A stretch of 64,000 nt of DNA, taken from NCBI RefSeq assembly GCF_008710095.1, contig NZ_VYKJ01000001.1, positions 62,001 through 126,000 of the forward strand. The letters run 5' to 3'. Shown piece after piece: positions 20,067 through 35,343 of this stretch; the stretch's first letter is position 1, and every line of letters starts with the position of its first letter. Position numbers and translations under genes: made by a program. The notes beneath the pieces are model-generated. The model was not told the origin of the DNA. It ran no database searches and was given only the letters and a program-made list of their open reading frames with translations. This DNA is from Affinibrenneria salicis (GTDB lineage: Bacteria > Pseudomonadota > Gammaproteobacteria > Enterobacterales > Enterobacteriaceae).

Positions 20067-21401
20067 CTACTTTGCTGCATTACCAGAGCCCTGCAAAAAC
20101 AGCGCCATTGACTCAAGATGCCCGGTATGCGGAAACATATCCAGCATCGTCACCTGCGCCAGCCGGTAGCCGGCGGCCAGCAACGCCTTGCTGTCTCGCG
20201 CCAGCGTGGCCGGGTTGCAGGAAACATAAACCACGCGCCGCGGCGCCAGCCTGACGATATGCGACATCACGCCAGCGGCGCCCGCCCGCGCGGGGTCAAG
20301 CAATATCTTATCAAATCCTTGCGTCGCCCACGGCTGCCTCGTCACGTCTTCGTCCAGATTTTGATGAAAAAATGTGACATTCCCGAGCCCGTTGCGCCGG
20401 GCGTTTTCGCGCCCTTTCTCTACCAGCGCCGTCACCCCTTCAATGCCCACCACGCTGGCCGCGCGTCGGGCCAGCGGCAGGGTGAAATTACCCATGCCGC
20501 AGAACAGATCCAGCACCCGCTCCTGCGGCTGGAGATCCAGCCACGCCAGCGCCTGGGCCACCATCTGCTGATTAATCGCGTCGTTGACCTGGATAAAATC
20601 GCGCGGGCTGAAAGCCAGCGTCAGGCCGTCGACCTGATAGTGCGGCTCTCCGCCGTGCAGGCAGGTCAGCTCATCGGACGCCCCCGCCAGCCACAGCATC
20701 AGCTCATAGCGCTGCGCCAGCTGGCTTAACGCCTCGCGGTCGGCCGCGCTGAGCGCGTCAAGATGGCGCAGTACCAGCAGAGGGCCGTTATCCGCCAGCA
20801 CCAGTTCCACGTGGCCGAGCCGCTTTACGCCCTGCAAACGCTGCAGACACTGATGCAGCGGCGCCAATAGCGCGGCCAGTTCCGGCCGTAATATCGGACA
20901 TTCCCGCACCGGCACGATATCGTGCGAACCGGCCTGACGATAGCCCATCAGCAGCCGCTGCTGTTTGGCCTGATAGTATAACGCAAGTCTGGCCCGCCGC
21001 CGGTAGCCCCAGGCGGGGCCGGCGATAACGCCCGCCGCCGGCACATCGGATCCGATCTCCTGCGCCAGCTGGCGCGTCAGCGCCGCCGACTTACTGCTAT
21101 GCTGCAGAGACGGACTGGCGTGCTGCTGCTGGCAGCCGCCGCACACGCCAAAGTGCGGGCAGCGGGGTTCGACGCGCTGCTCGCTGCGCGTCAGCAGCCG
21201 CACCAGCTTCGCCCGGCCGTACTGGCGTTTATCTTCCGTCAGCCGGACGCTGGCCTGTTCGCCCGGCAGCACGCCCGTGATAAAAAGCGTCTTTCCCTCA
21301 TGGCGCGCCACGCCCTGACCGAAGGGGTCCAGATCGTTCGCGGTTACGGTAATGGTTTGCCGGGTCGTCATACGCCGGTTTGGAGAGTAGAATTGCGCCA
21401 T
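20067..21401 (-). CDS. rlmD: 23S rRNA (uracil-1939-C5)-methyltransferase RlmD
   Basis: A 444-residue SAM-dependent enzyme (formerly RumA) that methylates U1939 of 23S rRNA. The N-terminal TRAM domain (about 10-70) is followed by an iron-sulfur cluster motif ([14 protein letters not shown], residues about 81-94), then the methyltransferase fold with [13 protein letters not shown] and the catalytic Cys in YVSCNP. Start [10 protein letters not shown] matches E. coli. It is divergent from barA and upstream of relA, the standard enteric layout. Confidence 0.96.
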   Translation of the reverse strand: MAQFYSPNRRMTTRQTITVTANDLDPFGQGVARHEGKTLFITGVLPGEQASVRLTEDKRQYGRAKLVRLLTRSEQRVEPRCPHFGVCGGCQQQHASPSLQHSSKSAALTRQLAQEIGSDVPAAGVIAGPAWGYRRRARLALYYQAKQQRLLMGYRQAGSHDIVPVRECPILRPELAALLAPLHQCLQRLQGVKRLGHVELVLADNGPLLVLRHLDALSAADREALSQLAQRYELMLWLAGASDELTCLHGGEPHYQVDGLTLAFSPRDFIQVNDAINQQMVAQALAWLDLQPQERVLDLFCGMGNFTLPLARRAASVVGIEGVTALVEKGRENARRNGLGNVTFFHQNLDEDVTRQPWATQGFDKILLDPARAGAAGVMSHIVRLAPRRVVYVSCNPATLARDSKALLAAGYRLAQVTMLDMFPHTGHLESMALFLQGSGNAAK

Positions 21402-21461
21402 TTATTACTCAATAACGTTTAAGCTGAGCCTCAGCGTTTAATTCTCCCACATTGGACTCCC

Positions 21462-24197
21462 ATGACCAAATATAGTCTGCGCGCGCGTATGATGATACTG
21501 ATCCTGGCCCCGACGCTGATGATCGGTTTGCTGCTCAGTACCTTCTTCGTCATCCATCGCTATAACCAGTTGCAGTTCGAACTGGCCGACGCCGGCGCCA
21601 GCATCATCGAACCGCTGGCTATCTCCAGCGCCTGGGCCATGATGCAGCACCAGCAGGACTCGGTCAGGAAGCTGGTTAACGTTCTGCACCGGCGCCACTC
21701 CAGCATTGTCCGGGCGATCAGTATTTATGACGCGCAAAACCGTCTGTTCGTCACCACCAATCCGCGCAACACCAATAATCTCATGCATCTGTCCGACGAT
21801 GCGCCGGTGCCGAACGCGCTGACGCAGAGCCGCAGCGGCAACGCGCTGATTCTGCATATGCCGATCAGCAGCGACGGCGAGGTGGGCCCGGATAGCGCGC
21901 TGGCCTCCAGCAATAGCCCGATAGGCTATATCGCCATCGAACTGGCTCTGGATTCGGTAAAACTGCAGCAATACCGCGAGATCTTTACCGCCGGTCTGTT
22001 GATGCTGCTCTGTCTGGTGATCGCCATGCTGTTCGCCTGGCGCCTGATGCACGATGTCACCACGCCCATTCGCCACATGGTCAATACCGTCGATCGCATC
22101 CGGCGCGGCCAGCTCGACAGCCGGGTCGAAGGGTTTATGCTGGGCGAGCTGGATATGCTGAAAAACGGCATTAACTCAATGGCCATGTCGCTGACCGCCT
22201 ACCATGAGGAGATGCAGCAGAATATCGATCAGGCGACCTACGATCTGCGCGAAACGCTGGAGCAGATGGAGATTCAAAACGTTGAGCTGGACCTGGCGAA
22301 AAAGCGTGCGCAGGAAGCGGCGCGCATTAAATCCGAGTTCCTGGCCAACATGTCGCATGAGCTGCGCACCCCGCTCAACGGCGTGATCGGTTTTACCCGC
22401 CAGACGCTGAAAACGGCGCTGACGCCGACCCAGGCCGACTACCTGCACACCATCGAACGCTCGGCCAATAATTTACTCACCATCATCAATGACGTCCTGG
22501 ACTTCTCCAAACTGGAGGCCGGCAAGCTGGTGCTGGAAAATGTGCCCTTTTCCCTGCACGTGACGATCGACGAAGTGGTGCTGCTGCTGGCCCATACCGC
22601 GCATGAAAAGGGGCTGGAGCTGACGCTGAATATCCAGCCGGATATTCCCGAACAGTACATAGGCGACCCGATGCGTCTGCAGCAGATAATTACTAACCTG
22701 CTGGGCAACGCCATCAAGTTCACCGAAAAGGGCAACATCGATATCCGGCTGGAAAAGCGCCGGCAGGATCACCATCAGGTCGAGCTGGCGCTACAAATTC
22801 AGGATAGCGGCATCGGCATCACCGGGCAGCAGCAGTCGCAGCTGTTTCAGGCCTTCCGTCAGGCCGACGCCAGCATCTCGCGTCGCCATGGCGGCACCGG
22901 TCTGGGGCTGGTGATCACCCAACGGCTGGTGCGCGAAATGGGCGGCGACATTCGCTTTGACAGCCAGCCGGGCAAAGGCACCACTTTCTGGTTCAACCTG
23001 AGGCTGACGCTCAACCCGAACGCGCTGTCGACGCGCGGCGCTAACGACGCGCTGCGCGGCCGTCGTCTGGCCTATGTGGAGGAGAACCCGGCCGCCGCCC
23101 AGGCCACGCTGGATATCCTGCACGATACGCCGCTGGCGGTAAGCTACAGCCCGGCTCTCGATCAGTTGCCCGACCAGCCGTTCGATGTCCTGCTGTTCGG
23201 CGTACCGGTCGCCTGGCGCAATACGCTGATCGGCTATATGCCGGCGCTGCGCGAGGCGTGCAAACGCGCGCCGTGCGTGATCCTCGCCATTCCCAGCCTG
23301 GCGCAGCTGGATGCGGAACAGTTGAAAAGCTTCGGCATTCACAGCTGTCTGGTTAAACCCATCTCCGCCTGCCGCCTGCTGCCGCTGTTGCAGTCCGGCG
23401 CGTTCTTTCCGCACGCCGGACTGCCGTCGCCTCATCCCTCACCCCTGACGGCGGCGCCCGCCGGCCGCCTGCCGCTCACCGTTATGGCGGTGGACGATAA
23501 TCCGGCCAACCTGAAGCTGATCGGCACCCTGCTGGACGAACTGGTGGACAAGGTGATCCTGTGCGACAACGGCGCGCAGGCGGTGGCGCTGGCGCGCCGC
23601 GGCCCGCTGGATATCATCTTAATGGATATTCAGATGCCGGAGATGGACGGCATCCGCGCCGCCGAACTGATCCACCAGTTGCCGCTGCACGCGCTGACGC
23701 CAATCGTCGCGGTCACCGCGCACAGTCTGAACGGCGAGTGCGACAGCCTGCAGCAGGCCGGTATGGCGGATTATCTGGCTAAACCGATCGATGAGCAGAT
23801 GCTGAGAAATCTGCTGGCTCGCCACCTCGCCAGAAAATCCGCCGTCCCGCCGATCGCGCCCTCGCTGGACTGGGAACTGGCGCTGAGCCAGGCGGCGAAT
23901 AAGAGCGATCTGGCGCGCGATTTACTGCGCATGCTGCTCGACTTCCTGCCGCAGGTGCGTGAGCGGGTCGGGGCGATTCTAAACGGTCAACCGGACGACG
24001 GCATCGTCGATCTGATTCATAAGCTGCACGGCAGCAGCAGCTATAGCGGCGTACCGCGTCTGAAACAACTGTGCAACCAACTGGAGCAACAACTGCGCCA
24101 GGGCGTCAGCCTGAACGAACTGGAACCCGAATGGCTGGAGCTACTGGACGAAATAGACAACGTAACCGCAGCCGCGCGTCCCTGGCTGTCGACATAG
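21462..24197 (+). CDS. barA: Hybrid sensor histidine kinase BarA
   Basis: A 911-residue inner-membrane tripartite kinase that phosphorylates UvrY and so controls the Csr system. Two membrane segments (about 10-32 and 176-196) flank a periplasmic loop, then HAMP, a HisKA domain with phospho-acceptor His-299 ([10 protein letters not shown]), an ATPase domain (GGTGLGL), a receiver with Asp-722 ([11 protein letters not shown]) and an Hpt domain with His-853 (HKLHGSSS). All phosphorelay residues are present. It is divergent from rlmD with a 60-bp gap. Confidence 0.97.
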   Translation: MTKYSLRARMMILILAPTLMIGLLLSTFFVIHRYNQLQFELADAGASIIEPLAISSAWAMMQHQQDSVRKLVNVLHRRHSSIVRAISIYDAQNRLFVTTNPRNTNNLMHLSDDAPVPNALTQSRSGNALILHMPISSDGEVGPDSALASSNSPIGYIAIELALDSVKLQQYREIFTAGLLMLLCLVIAMLFAWRLMHDVTTPIRHMVNTVDRIRRGQLDSRVEGFMLGELDMLKNGINSMAMSLTAYHEEMQQNIDQATYDLRETLEQMEIQNVELDLAKKRAQEAARIKSEFLANMSHELRTPLNGVIGFTRQTLKTALTPTQADYLHTIERSANNLLTIINDVLDFSKLEAGKLVLENVPFSLHVTIDEVVLLLAHTAHEKGLELTLNIQPDIPEQYIGDPMRLQQIITNLLGNAIKFTEKGNIDIRLEKRRQDHHQVELALQIQDSGIGITGQQQSQLFQAFRQADASISRRHGGTGLGLVITQRLVREMGGDIRFDSQPGKGTTFWFNLRLTLNPNALSTRGANDALRGRRLAYVEENPAAAQATLDILHDTPLAVSYSPALDQLPDQPFDVLLFGVPVAWRNTLIGYMPALREACKRAPCVILAIPSLAQLDAEQLKSFGIHSCLVKPISACRLLPLLQSGAFFPHAGLPSPHPSPLTAAPAGRLPLTVMAVDDNPANLKLIGTLLDELVDKVILCDNGAQAVALARRGPLDIILMDIQMPEMDGIRAAELIHQLPLHALTPIVAVTAHSLNGECDSLQQAGMADYLAKPIDEQMLRNLLARHLARKSAVPPIAPSLDWELALSQAANKSDLARDLLRMLLDFLPQVRERVGAILNGQPDDGIVDLIHKLHGSSSYSGVPRLKQLCNQLEQQLRQGVSLNELEPEWLELLDEIDNVTAAARPWLST

Positions 24198-24616
24198 CGG
24201 GATAAAATACATTCCTGCGTCTGATAGACACGCCGGGCGGCAAACCGCAGGGCGTCAGCTGCGCTCAATTATTCGGCCCGTTCCCGTGCCTCTGCGGAGC
24301 CGCCGCCCGCGGCGTTAAAATCCGTTCCGGACGGATTTGTCGCTCTCTTTGCCGCGTCCTGCGCCCCGAATTATTTGGCGCACGGATTTGCCGGATATTG
24401 ATAGTCCGGAGTATCACGGATATAAGATTATTTCACCTATAGCGTGCTAACAATAATCATTAATTCCCCGAAACATTAGCGCGTAAGAAAAATATCATAT
24501 TGGCTCCCCCTCTTTAGCGGCAGCGCAAAGCCAATAGTCCATTAACGAATTCGTTTATTCTTTTTAATCCTCACCCTCCTTTTTTCGCAAAAATACACGC
24601 ATCCGAACTTCAGATA
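24198..24616. other. Gene-free interval after barA
   Basis: A candidate barA terminator stem lies at 24318-24338 (aaatccg / cggattt followed by gtcgctctcttt), weakly supported. The remainder is AT-rich with no plausible coding sequence, tRNA or known RNA that I can recognise. Confidence 0.4.
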
Positions 24617-24643
24617 TAAATTTTTTTAACTACGGACCGATAA
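24617..24643 (+). promoter_or_regulatory. Sigma-28 (FliA) promoter upstream of aer
   Basis: TAAATTTT (24617-24624), 11 bp, then ACCGATAA (24636-24643) match the flagellar consensus TAAAGTTT-N11-GCCGATAA at 14 of 16 positions with exact spacing. It points to aer, whose ATG is about 225 bp downstream. E. coli aer is also under FliA control. Confidence 0.8.
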
Positions 24644-24874
24644 TGAATGATTGCCTTATCAAAGGAGAGATTAAATCCCCTGAGGTTGCTGACAAACTCG
24701 CCGGTAAACTTCGGAGCGCCGGGTCTGCCGCCATGAGGGGCTACGCCGCCGCGTTCCCTGCTGCGCGCTCTCTAATAACGCGCCCTGTCAACGACCCGAA
24801 GTGATATTAAATCTCCCAATAATCTGTTTGGCTTTACTTATAAATATTTCTGAAAAAATAACGCTGGGGTTTAA

Positions 24875-26416
24875 ATGAGAATTAACACACCGATCACACA
24901 ACAAGAATATTCGCTTAATGTTGACACCACGTTAATGTCTACCACTGATGTTAACAGCTATATAACTTATGCTAACTCGGCTTTTATCGACGCCAGCGGT
25001 TTTGACGAGTCGGAACTTATCGGACAGCCGCATAATATTGTGCGGCACCCTGATATGCCGGTTGAGGCCTTTGCCGATATGTGGTTTACGCTCCAGCAGG
25101 GCGACTCATGGACCGGTTTGGTTAAAAACCGGCGCAAAAACGGCGATTACTATTGGGTACGGGCGAATGTCACGCCGGTTTATCACCATGAACAGCTCAG
25201 CGGCTATATTTCCGTGCGCAACACGCCCTCCGCGCAAGAGATAAAAGCGGCCGAACCGCTCTATAGCGCCCTGCAGAAAGGCAAAGCCGGCAAACGAAAG
25301 TTATATAAAGGGCTGGTGGTGCGCAGCGGCCTGCTGTCTCCGCTGTCGCTGTGGCAAAAGCTATCCGTTCGCTGGCGGTTGCGCAGCGCGCTGATCGCCG
25401 GCGCAATTGTTCCCCTCAGCTGCGCCGGCGCCGGGATGTCGCCGGCCTGGCTGTGCGCCTTGACTCTCGCGCTGTTTGCGCTGCTGGATGCCTATCTTCA
25501 ACGGCAAATCAGCCGGCCGCTGCAGCAAATCCTGCATCAGGCCCAGGACGTGGTCTCCGGCAAAAAAATCGGTCATCTTGCCGTCAATCGGGTGGACGAA
25601 ATCGGTTTGCTGGCGCGCATCGTCAACCAGTTCAGTCTGAACCTCCGCTCGCTGGTCAATGACGTCAGCACCCAGGTAAAAGGCATGCGCGACGTCAGCC
25701 AGCAGCTAAGCGAGAGTAATATCAATCTGAATGGGCGTACCGAAGAGACCGCCGGCAGCCTGCAGCAAACCGCCGCCGCCATCGAACAAATTACCGGCGC
25801 GGTCGAGCAAAGCAGCGAAACCGCAGTGCAGGCCACCGGACTGGCCGAACGCGCCAGCATAGCCGCAGTAAAAGGCGGCGAGGTGATGCAGGAAACCAGC
25901 GGCGTGATGAACGCCATCTCCGGCGCCAGCAGCAAAATCGTCGATATTATCGGCGTCATTGATAGTATCGCGTTTCAGACCAATATCCTGGCGCTCAACG
26001 CCGCGGTTGAAGCGGCGCGCGCCGGCGTGGAAGGCCGCGGCTTCGCCGTGGTGGCGGCCGAAGTGCGCAATCTGGCCCAGCACTCCGCCGCCGCCGCCGG
26101 CGAGATCAAAACGCTGATCGATGCAAATGTCGAAAGCGTTAAAACCGGCGAGCAGATGGTGGAAAACGCGACGAAGCACATTCAGCACATCGTTAAGGAG
26201 GTGCTGGACGTCTCGGCGCTGATTAAGGAGATCAGCCATGCCGCGCATGAACAGACCGCCGCGCTCACCTTAATCAATACCTCGATTGCTCACATTGAGG
26301 AGATGACGCAGCAGAACGCCGAGCTGGTCACGCTGTCGTCCAGCGTCGCCGCCGACCTGCAAAATCAGGCCATCCGGCTGGATAAAGCGGTACATGTCTA
26401 CGGTAAAGCGGACTGA
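24875..26416 (+). CDS. aer: Aerotaxis receptor Aer
   Basis: A 513-residue redox sensor that steers swimming toward favourable oxygen. The N-terminal PAS domain has Arg-57, His-58 and Asp-60 in the motif VRHPDMP, the same positions that bind FAD in E. coli Aer. A single hydrophobic membrane segment lies near 170-205, then HAMP (about 205-260) and the cytoplasmic signalling domain with the hairpin tip [18 protein letters not shown]. It has no periplasmic domain, as expected for Aer. It lies after barA and before a second flagellar-regulon gene. Confidence 0.94.
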   Translation: MRINTPITQQEYSLNVDTTLMSTTDVNSYITYANSAFIDASGFDESELIGQPHNIVRHPDMPVEAFADMWFTLQQGDSWTGLVKNRRKNGDYYWVRANVTPVYHHEQLSGYISVRNTPSAQEIKAAEPLYSALQKGKAGKRKLYKGLVVRSGLLSPLSLWQKLSVRWRLRSALIAGAIVPLSCAGAGMSPAWLCALTLALFALLDAYLQRQISRPLQQILHQAQDVVSGKKIGHLAVNRVDEIGLLARIVNQFSLNLRSLVNDVSTQVKGMRDVSQQLSESNINLNGRTEETAGSLQQTAAAIEQITGAVEQSSETAVQATGLAERASIAAVKGGEVMQETSGVMNAISGASSKIVDIIGVIDSIAFQTNILALNAAVEAARAGVEGRGFAVVAAEVRNLAQHSAAAAGEIKTLIDANVESVKTGEQMVENATKHIQHIVKEVLDVSALIKEISHAAHEQTAALTLINTSIAHIEEMTQQNAELVTLSSSVAADLQNQAIRLDKAVHVYGKAD

Positions 26417-26483
26417 CGGATAGCGAGCGACGCGCGCAAACGGCCAAACGCCGCGTCGGAATGACAGAAAAACGTAAAATCAC

Positions 26484-26510
26484 TGATTTTTTCGCCGTCG
26501 CTGCCGATAG
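26484..26510 (+). promoter_or_regulatory. Candidate sigma-28 promoter of the FlxA-like gene
   Basis: TGATTTTT (26484-26491), 11 bp, GCCGATAG (26503-26510): the -10 half fits well (7 of 8), the -35 half less (5 of 8). It lies 42 bp before the ATG. E. coli flxA is a known FliA-dependent gene, which supports the reading. Confidence 0.6.
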
Positions 26511-26552
26511 CCTATCAGGCACAATACCGTGCAGCGTACAGGGAGACTTTTT

Positions 26553-26912
26553 ATGTCCAGTACTGTTACCTCCGTCTCTGCCGTCAGTTCTGGCGGCAGC
26601 AGCAGCAGCAATGCTCAATCCATTGCTAAACTGACCCGTCAGATCGAAAAACTGACGGAACAGGCGTCAAAGCTGGCGGACTCAGCTACCAGCGCCACCA
26701 GCGATGAACAGCGCCAGGCCATTGAACAGCAACAGGAAATGATCCAGGCGCAGATCGAAGCGCTGCAGGCGCAGATAGCCCGCCTGCAAAACGAGCAGGT
26801 GCAAAAGTCGCAGGCGCAACAGGACCAGCAGATCGGCAGCACCGCTCTGGAGAGTGTGAAGGAGGGAGTCAATCGCCCGACGGATCAGAATCAGATCGAT
26901 GTGTATGTTTAA
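26553..26912 (+). CDS. FlxA-like protein
   Basis: A 119-residue hydrophilic protein starting at ATG 26553 (MSSTVTSVSAV) with GGGAG before it; an in-frame start 8 codons upstream lacks a site. A Ser-rich N-terminus (about residues 1-22) precedes a long coiled coil (about 25-90) very rich in Gln, Glu and Ala, as in the FlxA family. FlxA is co-regulated with flagella but its role is unknown. No signal peptide or membrane segment. A sigma-28-like promoter and the adjacent aer gene support the assignment. Confidence 0.8.
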   Translation: MSSTVTSVSAVSSGGSSSSNAQSIAKLTRQIEKLTEQASKLADSATSATSDEQRQAIEQQQEMIQAQIEALQAQIARLQNEQVQKSQAQQDQQIGSTALESVKEGVNRPTDQNQIDVYV

Positions 26913-26980
26913 CCGCTATCGGCGCTAGATTTCCGGCTGCCGGCAGACTGCATGCCGCCGCCGGAAAGATAACGCAATAA

Positions 26981-27007
26981 AACCGGGCATGGAAACATGC
27001 CCTTCTC
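26981..27007 (-). terminator. Terminator after ypeB
   Basis: Stem gggcatg / catgccc with loop gaaa; on the minus strand it continues CGGTTTTATT. It closes the hldE-ligA-ypeB transcript. Confidence 0.7.
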
Positions 27008-27009
27008 GG

Positions 27010-27225
27010 TTAAGCGCGCTTAAGCGGTTTGACCAGGCCTTCCAGCCCTTCGATCCTGATGGCCAGCGCCATCTCCATCAGTTGACCCAGCCGCCCGCGC
27101 GGAAACTCGTTTTTACGGGCAAACCATAGCAGGTACTCTTCCGGCAGATCGATCAACACCCGTCCCTGATATTTGCCGAACGGCATTTTAGTATTGGCGA
27201 TATCCAGCAGATCCTGCTTTTCCAT
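27010..27225 (-). CDS. ypeB: DUF3820 family protein YpeB
   Basis: A 71-residue protein of unknown function with the family core MPFGKYQGRVLIDLPEEYL (residues 14-32). The gene follows ligA by 3 bp, as in E. coli, where the pair is conserved. The small size, high conservation and linkage to DNA ligase suggest a nucleic-acid-related role, but that is only inferred. Confidence 0.88.
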   Translation of the reverse strand: MEKQDLLDIANTKMPFGKYQGRVLIDLPEEYLLWFARKNEFPRGRLGQLMEMALAIRIEGLEGLVKPLKRA

Positions 27226-27228
27226 CGG

Positions 27229-30692
<3,464 letters not shown>

Positions 30693-30809
30693 TATTTAGT
30701 CCCCTAACTTCACACGGGATCACCCCGCTGAACCAGAAAATAGTGCGCGCGATAATATCACAGGCGGCCCGGTTACCCCGCACCGGCTTAACAGAATGCG
30801 AAGCAATTC

Positions 30810-33668
30810 TCAGCCCAGCCATTTCTTCCAGCTTAGCCGAACCTGCTCGCGTTCGGCGCGAAAATGCTCGCGGCCCACCTTCGCCGACCGCTCCTGCAGC
30901 GCCAGATGGTGCAGCTCATCGCGCAGGGTGATATAGGCCAGTTTCAGCGCCTGCGCCTCCTGTTCTTCCATTACGCCATACTGCGCCATCAGTTCCAGGA
31001 TGCGCACATTATCCGACCAGCGGGTCAGTTTCGCTTCCTGCGCCGCATAGCGCAGCACCAGATACTGGGCGATAAATTCGATATCGGTAATACCGCCCTC
31101 ATCGGTTTTGAGATCGAACAGCGCCGGATCTTTGTTCGCCAGATGCTGGCGCATTTTGACGCGCATCTCGCTCACCTCGCGCCGCAGCGTCTCGCCGTCG
31201 CGTTCACGGCATAAAATATCGCGCCGGATCGCTTCAAACTGCCGCCGGATAGCGTCTTCGCCGTATACCATGCGCGCGCGCACCAGCGCCTGATGTTCCC
31301 AGGTCCAGGCCTCTTGTTGCTGATATTCGGCAAACGCCTCGACCGTACTGACCAGCATGCCGGCGGCGCCCGACGGCCGCAGACGCGCGTCCACTTCATA
31401 CAAAATGCCGGATGAGGTGCGGGTGCTGAACAAGTGCATCACCCGCTGGGCGAGGCGCAGATAAAACTGACGGCCGTCAATGCTGCGTTCGCCGTCGGTC
31501 ATCACATCGGGCGGACAGTCGAGCAAAAACACCAGATCGAGATCGGAGCTGTACCCCAGTTCCCAGCCGCCCAGCTTGCCGTAGCCAATGACGGCGAAAC
31601 CATACCCGCCGTCCTGGCTCAAGTGCGCCGGCCGGCCGTAGCGGGTCACCATCAGTTGCCAGGCTTGCTGCACCACCGCGGCGATGATCGCCTCGGCCAG
31701 ATAGGTCAGATGATCGCTGACCTTCATCACCGGCAACGCCTGGGCGATATCTCCGGCGGCGATGCGCAGCAATTGCGCCTGTTTAAACTGCCGCACCGCT
31801 TCCAGTTGCTGTTCCTCGTCGTCTTCCGGTACGCGCAGCAGATACTGACGCAACTCGTCGCGGTAGGCATCGGGCGCGGTGGGCTGGTACAGCGTGGTCG
31901 GATCCAACAGTTCATCCAGCAGCAACGGATAACGCGCCAGCTGGCTGGCCACCATCGGCGAGGCGGCGCACAGACGAATCAGTTGCGCCAGCGCCGGACG
32001 GGACTCCAGCAACAGCTCAAGATAGGTAGTGCGGGTCACAATGGCCAGCAGCAACGGCGTCAGGCGCGACAGCACTTCATCCGCCCGCGGCTGATTAAAG
32101 GTTTCCTCCAGCAGGGCCGGCATCAACTGATCGAGCACATCGCGCCCGCGCGGCCCGATGGTGCGCCGGCTTACGTCGCTGCGAAAGTCGTTCAGCGTGC
32201 GCAGCAACCGCTCGCGCACGTCTTCCGCCAGATTCGGCGTCAGCGCCGCTCGCTCGTTTTCTTCCGGCATATCCTGCCACAGGCTGACGTATTGACGGCG
32301 CTCCGGCGTTTCATCGCCTTCCGGCGCGTCGTCGCCAATCAGCGCATTGAATACATCGCGCACCGCTCCGCTATGCCGGGCCAGCGCCGCCTGCAGTTCG
32401 GCCCAGCTATCCAGCCCCATCCCCCAACACAGACGGGCCTGATTGAGTTCATCCGCCGGCAGGGTCTGCGTCTGTTCATCGGCAATCGCCTGCAGCAGAT
32501 TCTCCAGCCGGCGCAGAAACAGGTAAGCCTCGCGCAGGGTATCCACCTGGACGATGGGCAACAGGCCCAGCGCGCCCACGGTAGCCAGCGCCGGCAGCAG
32601 CGATCGCGCCTGCAAGCCGGGTTCGCGCCCGCCGCGAATCAGTTGAAAAACCTGAGTAATAAATTCGATCTCGCGGATCCCGCCGGCGCCCAGCTTGATG
32701 TTGTCGCGCAGGTCGCGGCGGCGAACCTCGCGCGCGATCATGTTTTTCATATTGCGCAGGGACTGGATCACGCTGAAATCGATATAGCGCCGGAACACAA
32801 ACGGCCGCAGGGTGCTGCGCAGCTCCTGGCTGTAGCGATCGTCGGCGCTGCCCATCAGACGCGCTTTGACCATCGCGTAACGTTCCCAGTCGCGCCCCTG
32901 CTCCTGGTAATAGTCCTCCAGCGCGGCGAAACTGAGCACCAGCGGCCCGCTGTCGCCAAACGGCCGCAAACGCATATCGACCCGATAGACGAAACCATCC
33001 ACGGTTGGCTGATCCAGCACTTTGATCAGACGCTGCCCCATACGGGTAAAGAACTGGGCGTTGTCCAGCTCGCGCCGTCCGCCGCGCGTCTGGCCATTTT
33101 CCGGGTAGGCGAAAATCAGATCGATATCGGACGAAAAGTTAAGCTCGCCCCCGCCCAGTTTTCCCATCCCCAGGATCAGCAACGGCTGCGCTTCGCCCTG
33201 CGCGTTACAGGGCGTGCCCCATTCCCGGCAGCAAACCGGATACAGCCAGTCCCTGGCGGCGACAATCATCGTCTCGGCCAGTTCGCTCAGTTGGCGCAGC
33301 GTCTGCTCGGTACTGCTGACGCCCGCAACCTGACCCCAGGCGATGCGCACCAGCATGCGCCGCCGAAACTGGCGCAGCGCGCGCATCAGCGCGGCCTCGT
33401 CCTGTACCCCGGCCAGTTCCTGCCGCAGCCAGTCAGGATAATAGCGCCACTCTTCCGGTTCCGGCGGTTGCTGATGCAACGCCTGCCACCATGACGGATA
33501 ACGGGTCAACGCATCGCCGGCAAAATCGCTCAGCGCCAGCACCGCCAGCGCCGGCTGGCTCACCGGGCCATCGATAACGCCGGCGTCGCGCAGGCGCTGT
33601 ACGGCCTGTTCGGCGTGCTGCGACAGACGCGGCGACAGCGCCCGGTTGGATGGAAAATATGAGGACAT
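30810..33668 (-). CDS. glnE: Glutamine synthetase adenylyltransferase/adenylyl-removing enzyme GlnE
   Basis: A 952-residue bifunctional enzyme (E. coli 946) that adenylylates and deadenylylates glutamine synthetase in nitrogen control. Both nucleotidyltransferase centres are intact: [15 protein letters not shown] in the N-terminal half (deadenylylation) and [15 protein letters not shown] in the C-terminal half (adenylylation). It lies between ygiF and hldE, the conserved enteric order. Confidence 0.97.
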   Translation of the reverse strand: MSSYFPSNRALSPRLSQHAEQAVQRLRDAGVIDGPVSQPALAVLALSDFAGDALTRYPSWWQALHQQPPEPEEWRYYPDWLRQELAGVQDEAALMRALRQFRRRMLVRIAWGQVAGVSSTEQTLRQLSELAETMIVAARDWLYPVCCREWGTPCNAQGEAQPLLILGMGKLGGGELNFSSDIDLIFAYPENGQTRGGRRELDNAQFFTRMGQRLIKVLDQPTVDGFVYRVDMRLRPFGDSGPLVLSFAALEDYYQEQGRDWERYAMVKARLMGSADDRYSQELRSTLRPFVFRRYIDFSVIQSLRNMKNMIAREVRRRDLRDNIKLGAGGIREIEFITQVFQLIRGGREPGLQARSLLPALATVGALGLLPIVQVDTLREAYLFLRRLENLLQAIADEQTQTLPADELNQARLCWGMGLDSWAELQAALARHSGAVRDVFNALIGDDAPEGDETPERRQYVSLWQDMPEENERAALTPNLAEDVRERLLRTLNDFRSDVSRRTIGPRGRDVLDQLMPALLEETFNQPRADEVLSRLTPLLLAIVTRTTYLELLLESRPALAQLIRLCAASPMVASQLARYPLLLDELLDPTTLYQPTAPDAYRDELRQYLLRVPEDDEEQQLEAVRQFKQAQLLRIAAGDIAQALPVMKVSDHLTYLAEAIIAAVVQQAWQLMVTRYGRPAHLSQDGGYGFAVIGYGKLGGWELGYSSDLDLVFLLDCPPDVMTDGERSIDGRQFYLRLAQRVMHLFSTRTSSGILYEVDARLRPSGAAGMLVSTVEAFAEYQQQEAWTWEHQALVRARMVYGEDAIRRQFEAIRRDILCRERDGETLRREVSEMRVKMRQHLANKDPALFDLKTDEGGITDIEFIAQYLVLRYAAQEAKLTRWSDNVRILELMAQYGVMEEQEAQALKLAYITLRDELHHLALQERSAKVGREHFRAEREQVRLSWKKWLG

Positions 33669-33718
33669 GACTGAGTTCCTTAACCTGAGCGCCCGCCCGG
33701 AACGGCGGGCCCGCTTAC

Positions 33719-35047
33719 TTAGTGTCCTGCGCCGCTGTTCGGCCAGAATGGCGCCTGCGCCAGCGCCTGCTTGCGCCGTTCTTCCAGTTCATCCGGCGAC
33801 GCCGCCTGCGGCCCGGCGACGGCCTGCCATAGCGCCTGCCAGTGGGCGACCCAGGGCCGCGCCTCGTCCTGATAAGCGCCGGATAAGATCAGAAACGCGT
33901 TGACCGCCCGCTGCAGCCGCGGCTGTTGCTGCAGATATTCGTCCGCGCTTAGCCGGCGACCGAATACCGATTTCAACTCGGCCAGGTTACGGCCCAGCAT
34001 AATATCGGCGAATCGCTTAAACGATCCCTGCAAACGCAGGCGCGCTTTACCCTCAAGATGATCGCGCCAGCCGGTGCCGATCACCCAGGAAGCCAACATC
34101 AGTTTGCTTTGCAGATAGCCGGCGCGATAGCAAATTTGATCGGCGCCGCCGGGCTGCGCCAGGCGGTTTTCCAGATCGGTCAGCGCCGCCCGAAACAGCG
34201 TGGTCACCTTACGCGGCACCACGCCGCCGATCAGTACCAATAACTCGCGCATAAACGCGCTGGCCTGCGGTAGCCGTTGGCGAGCGCTCTCATCCCCCCG
34301 GGCCCACAGTTCTTCATGGTATTGCCAGTAGCGAAGCGCCGATTCCAGCGCCGTCGCGATGCCCTGATCGATGCTGGCCTTCGGCTCGACCAGCAGAATA
34401 TCCAGCGGATACGGCTGGCGCGGCATTGTCTGCCGGGCCAGATGATATCCCCTGGCCGCCTTGCTCAGGCTGCCCTGGCGCAGGCCATCTTCTTCGGCCA
34501 TCTCGGCGGCCAGCGCCAGCAGATCGTCGGCCTGCCCCAGCTTAAGCTCCATCTCCAGTTCACAAATCGGCTCGCTATGCTGCCCGGCGCGCACTTCCCC
34601 GCGGTCGAAGGCAATTTCAATCACGCTTTGCCGGTAAGTCACCAGCCACGTCTCACGCACAAAATCGGTGCAAAACAGCGGCTGCAGCGCCTGCTGCAGC
34701 GCGGCCGGGTCTACGTCCGGCGGCCAGATATCCGACGGGAAACGCGCCAGGTCCAGCTCGTCCCGCGGCAGCTCAACGTTATATTCCGGGTGCTGATGCA
34801 GCCCGCCGACCACCCGGCCGGCGGTTTTTACTGTCATCTCATAGCGCTGATTCGCCCCGCGAATACGCAGGCCAATGCCGTGACGACGCAGCAGATTATC
34901 GGCGGTTTCATAATAAATATTGGTCAGCGATTGACTGCCATGGCGCTCCGCGTGACTGTAGTCGCTGCGCCAGTCGGTTAGCCAGTCCGGCAATGTCGCC
35001 ACGCGATCGGGATGAACAATAAACTTCAATTCGATTTCTTCACTCAT
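33719..35047 (-). CDS. ygiF: Inorganic triphosphatase YgiF (CYTH-CHAD)
   Basis: A 442-residue protein (E. coli 433). The N-terminal CYTH tunnel domain (1-200) begins with the ExExK signature EIELKF (4-9), and hydrolyses triphosphate. The C-terminal half is a helical CHAD domain rich in His, Arg and Lys that binds polyphosphate. It lies 50 bp upstream of glnE on the same strand. Confidence 0.94.
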   Translation of the reverse strand: MSEEIELKFIVHPDRVATLPDWLTDWRSDYSHAERHGSQSLTNIYYETADNLLRRHGIGLRIRGANQRYEMTVKTAGRVVGGLHQHPEYNVELPRDELDLARFPSDIWPPDVDPAALQQALQPLFCTDFVRETWLVTYRQSVIEIAFDRGEVRAGQHSEPICELEMELKLGQADDLLALAAEMAEEDGLRQGSLSKAARGYHLARQTMPRQPYPLDILLVEPKASIDQGIATALESALRYWQYHEELWARGDESARQRLPQASAFMRELLVLIGGVVPRKVTTLFRAALTDLENRLAQPGGADQICYRAGYLQSKLMLASWVIGTGWRDHLEGKARLRLQGSFKRFADIMLGRNLAELKSVFGRRLSADEYLQQQPRLQRAVNAFLILSGAYQDEARPWVAHWQALWQAVAGPQAASPDELEERRKQALAQAPFWPNSGAGH

Positions 35048-35343
35048 AACATTGACTATGCCTAATAGATTTCAGGATGCGGAACCATGGCCGGGTAATG
35101 AACACCGACAGCATACCGGCGACCTGAAAGATGAAGGAGATACGCGAGCCTGCGCCGGCAGACACCATATTACCGTAGCTTACCTCCGGTTGCCGCAATC
35201 CGCTGAGCAAAAATCGGCGTGCGAAAGGCGCGCTGCGCGGACAGGAAAGCAAGAGTAAGAGTGTTCTCATTTCGGATTATTCATTGCCTCGTCAGACTTA
35301 AGCCACTACTATCACCTGACAACTCACGCAACATGATGATCTT

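Noticed and set aside
24643..24804. 53-codon frame in the aer leader (MNDCLIKGEIKSPE...)
   Set aside because: Its ATG overlaps the sigma-28 -10 element, so the transcript would start after it; the sequence shows no family pattern.
31434..33494. 686-codon open frame antisense to glnE
   Set aside because: It is the shadow of glnE in a G+C-rich gene; composition is dominated by His, Arg and Gln and shows no domain. The same holds for long antisense frames over eno (5201-6199), potI (8118-9047) and the MacB-like gene (51146-52357).
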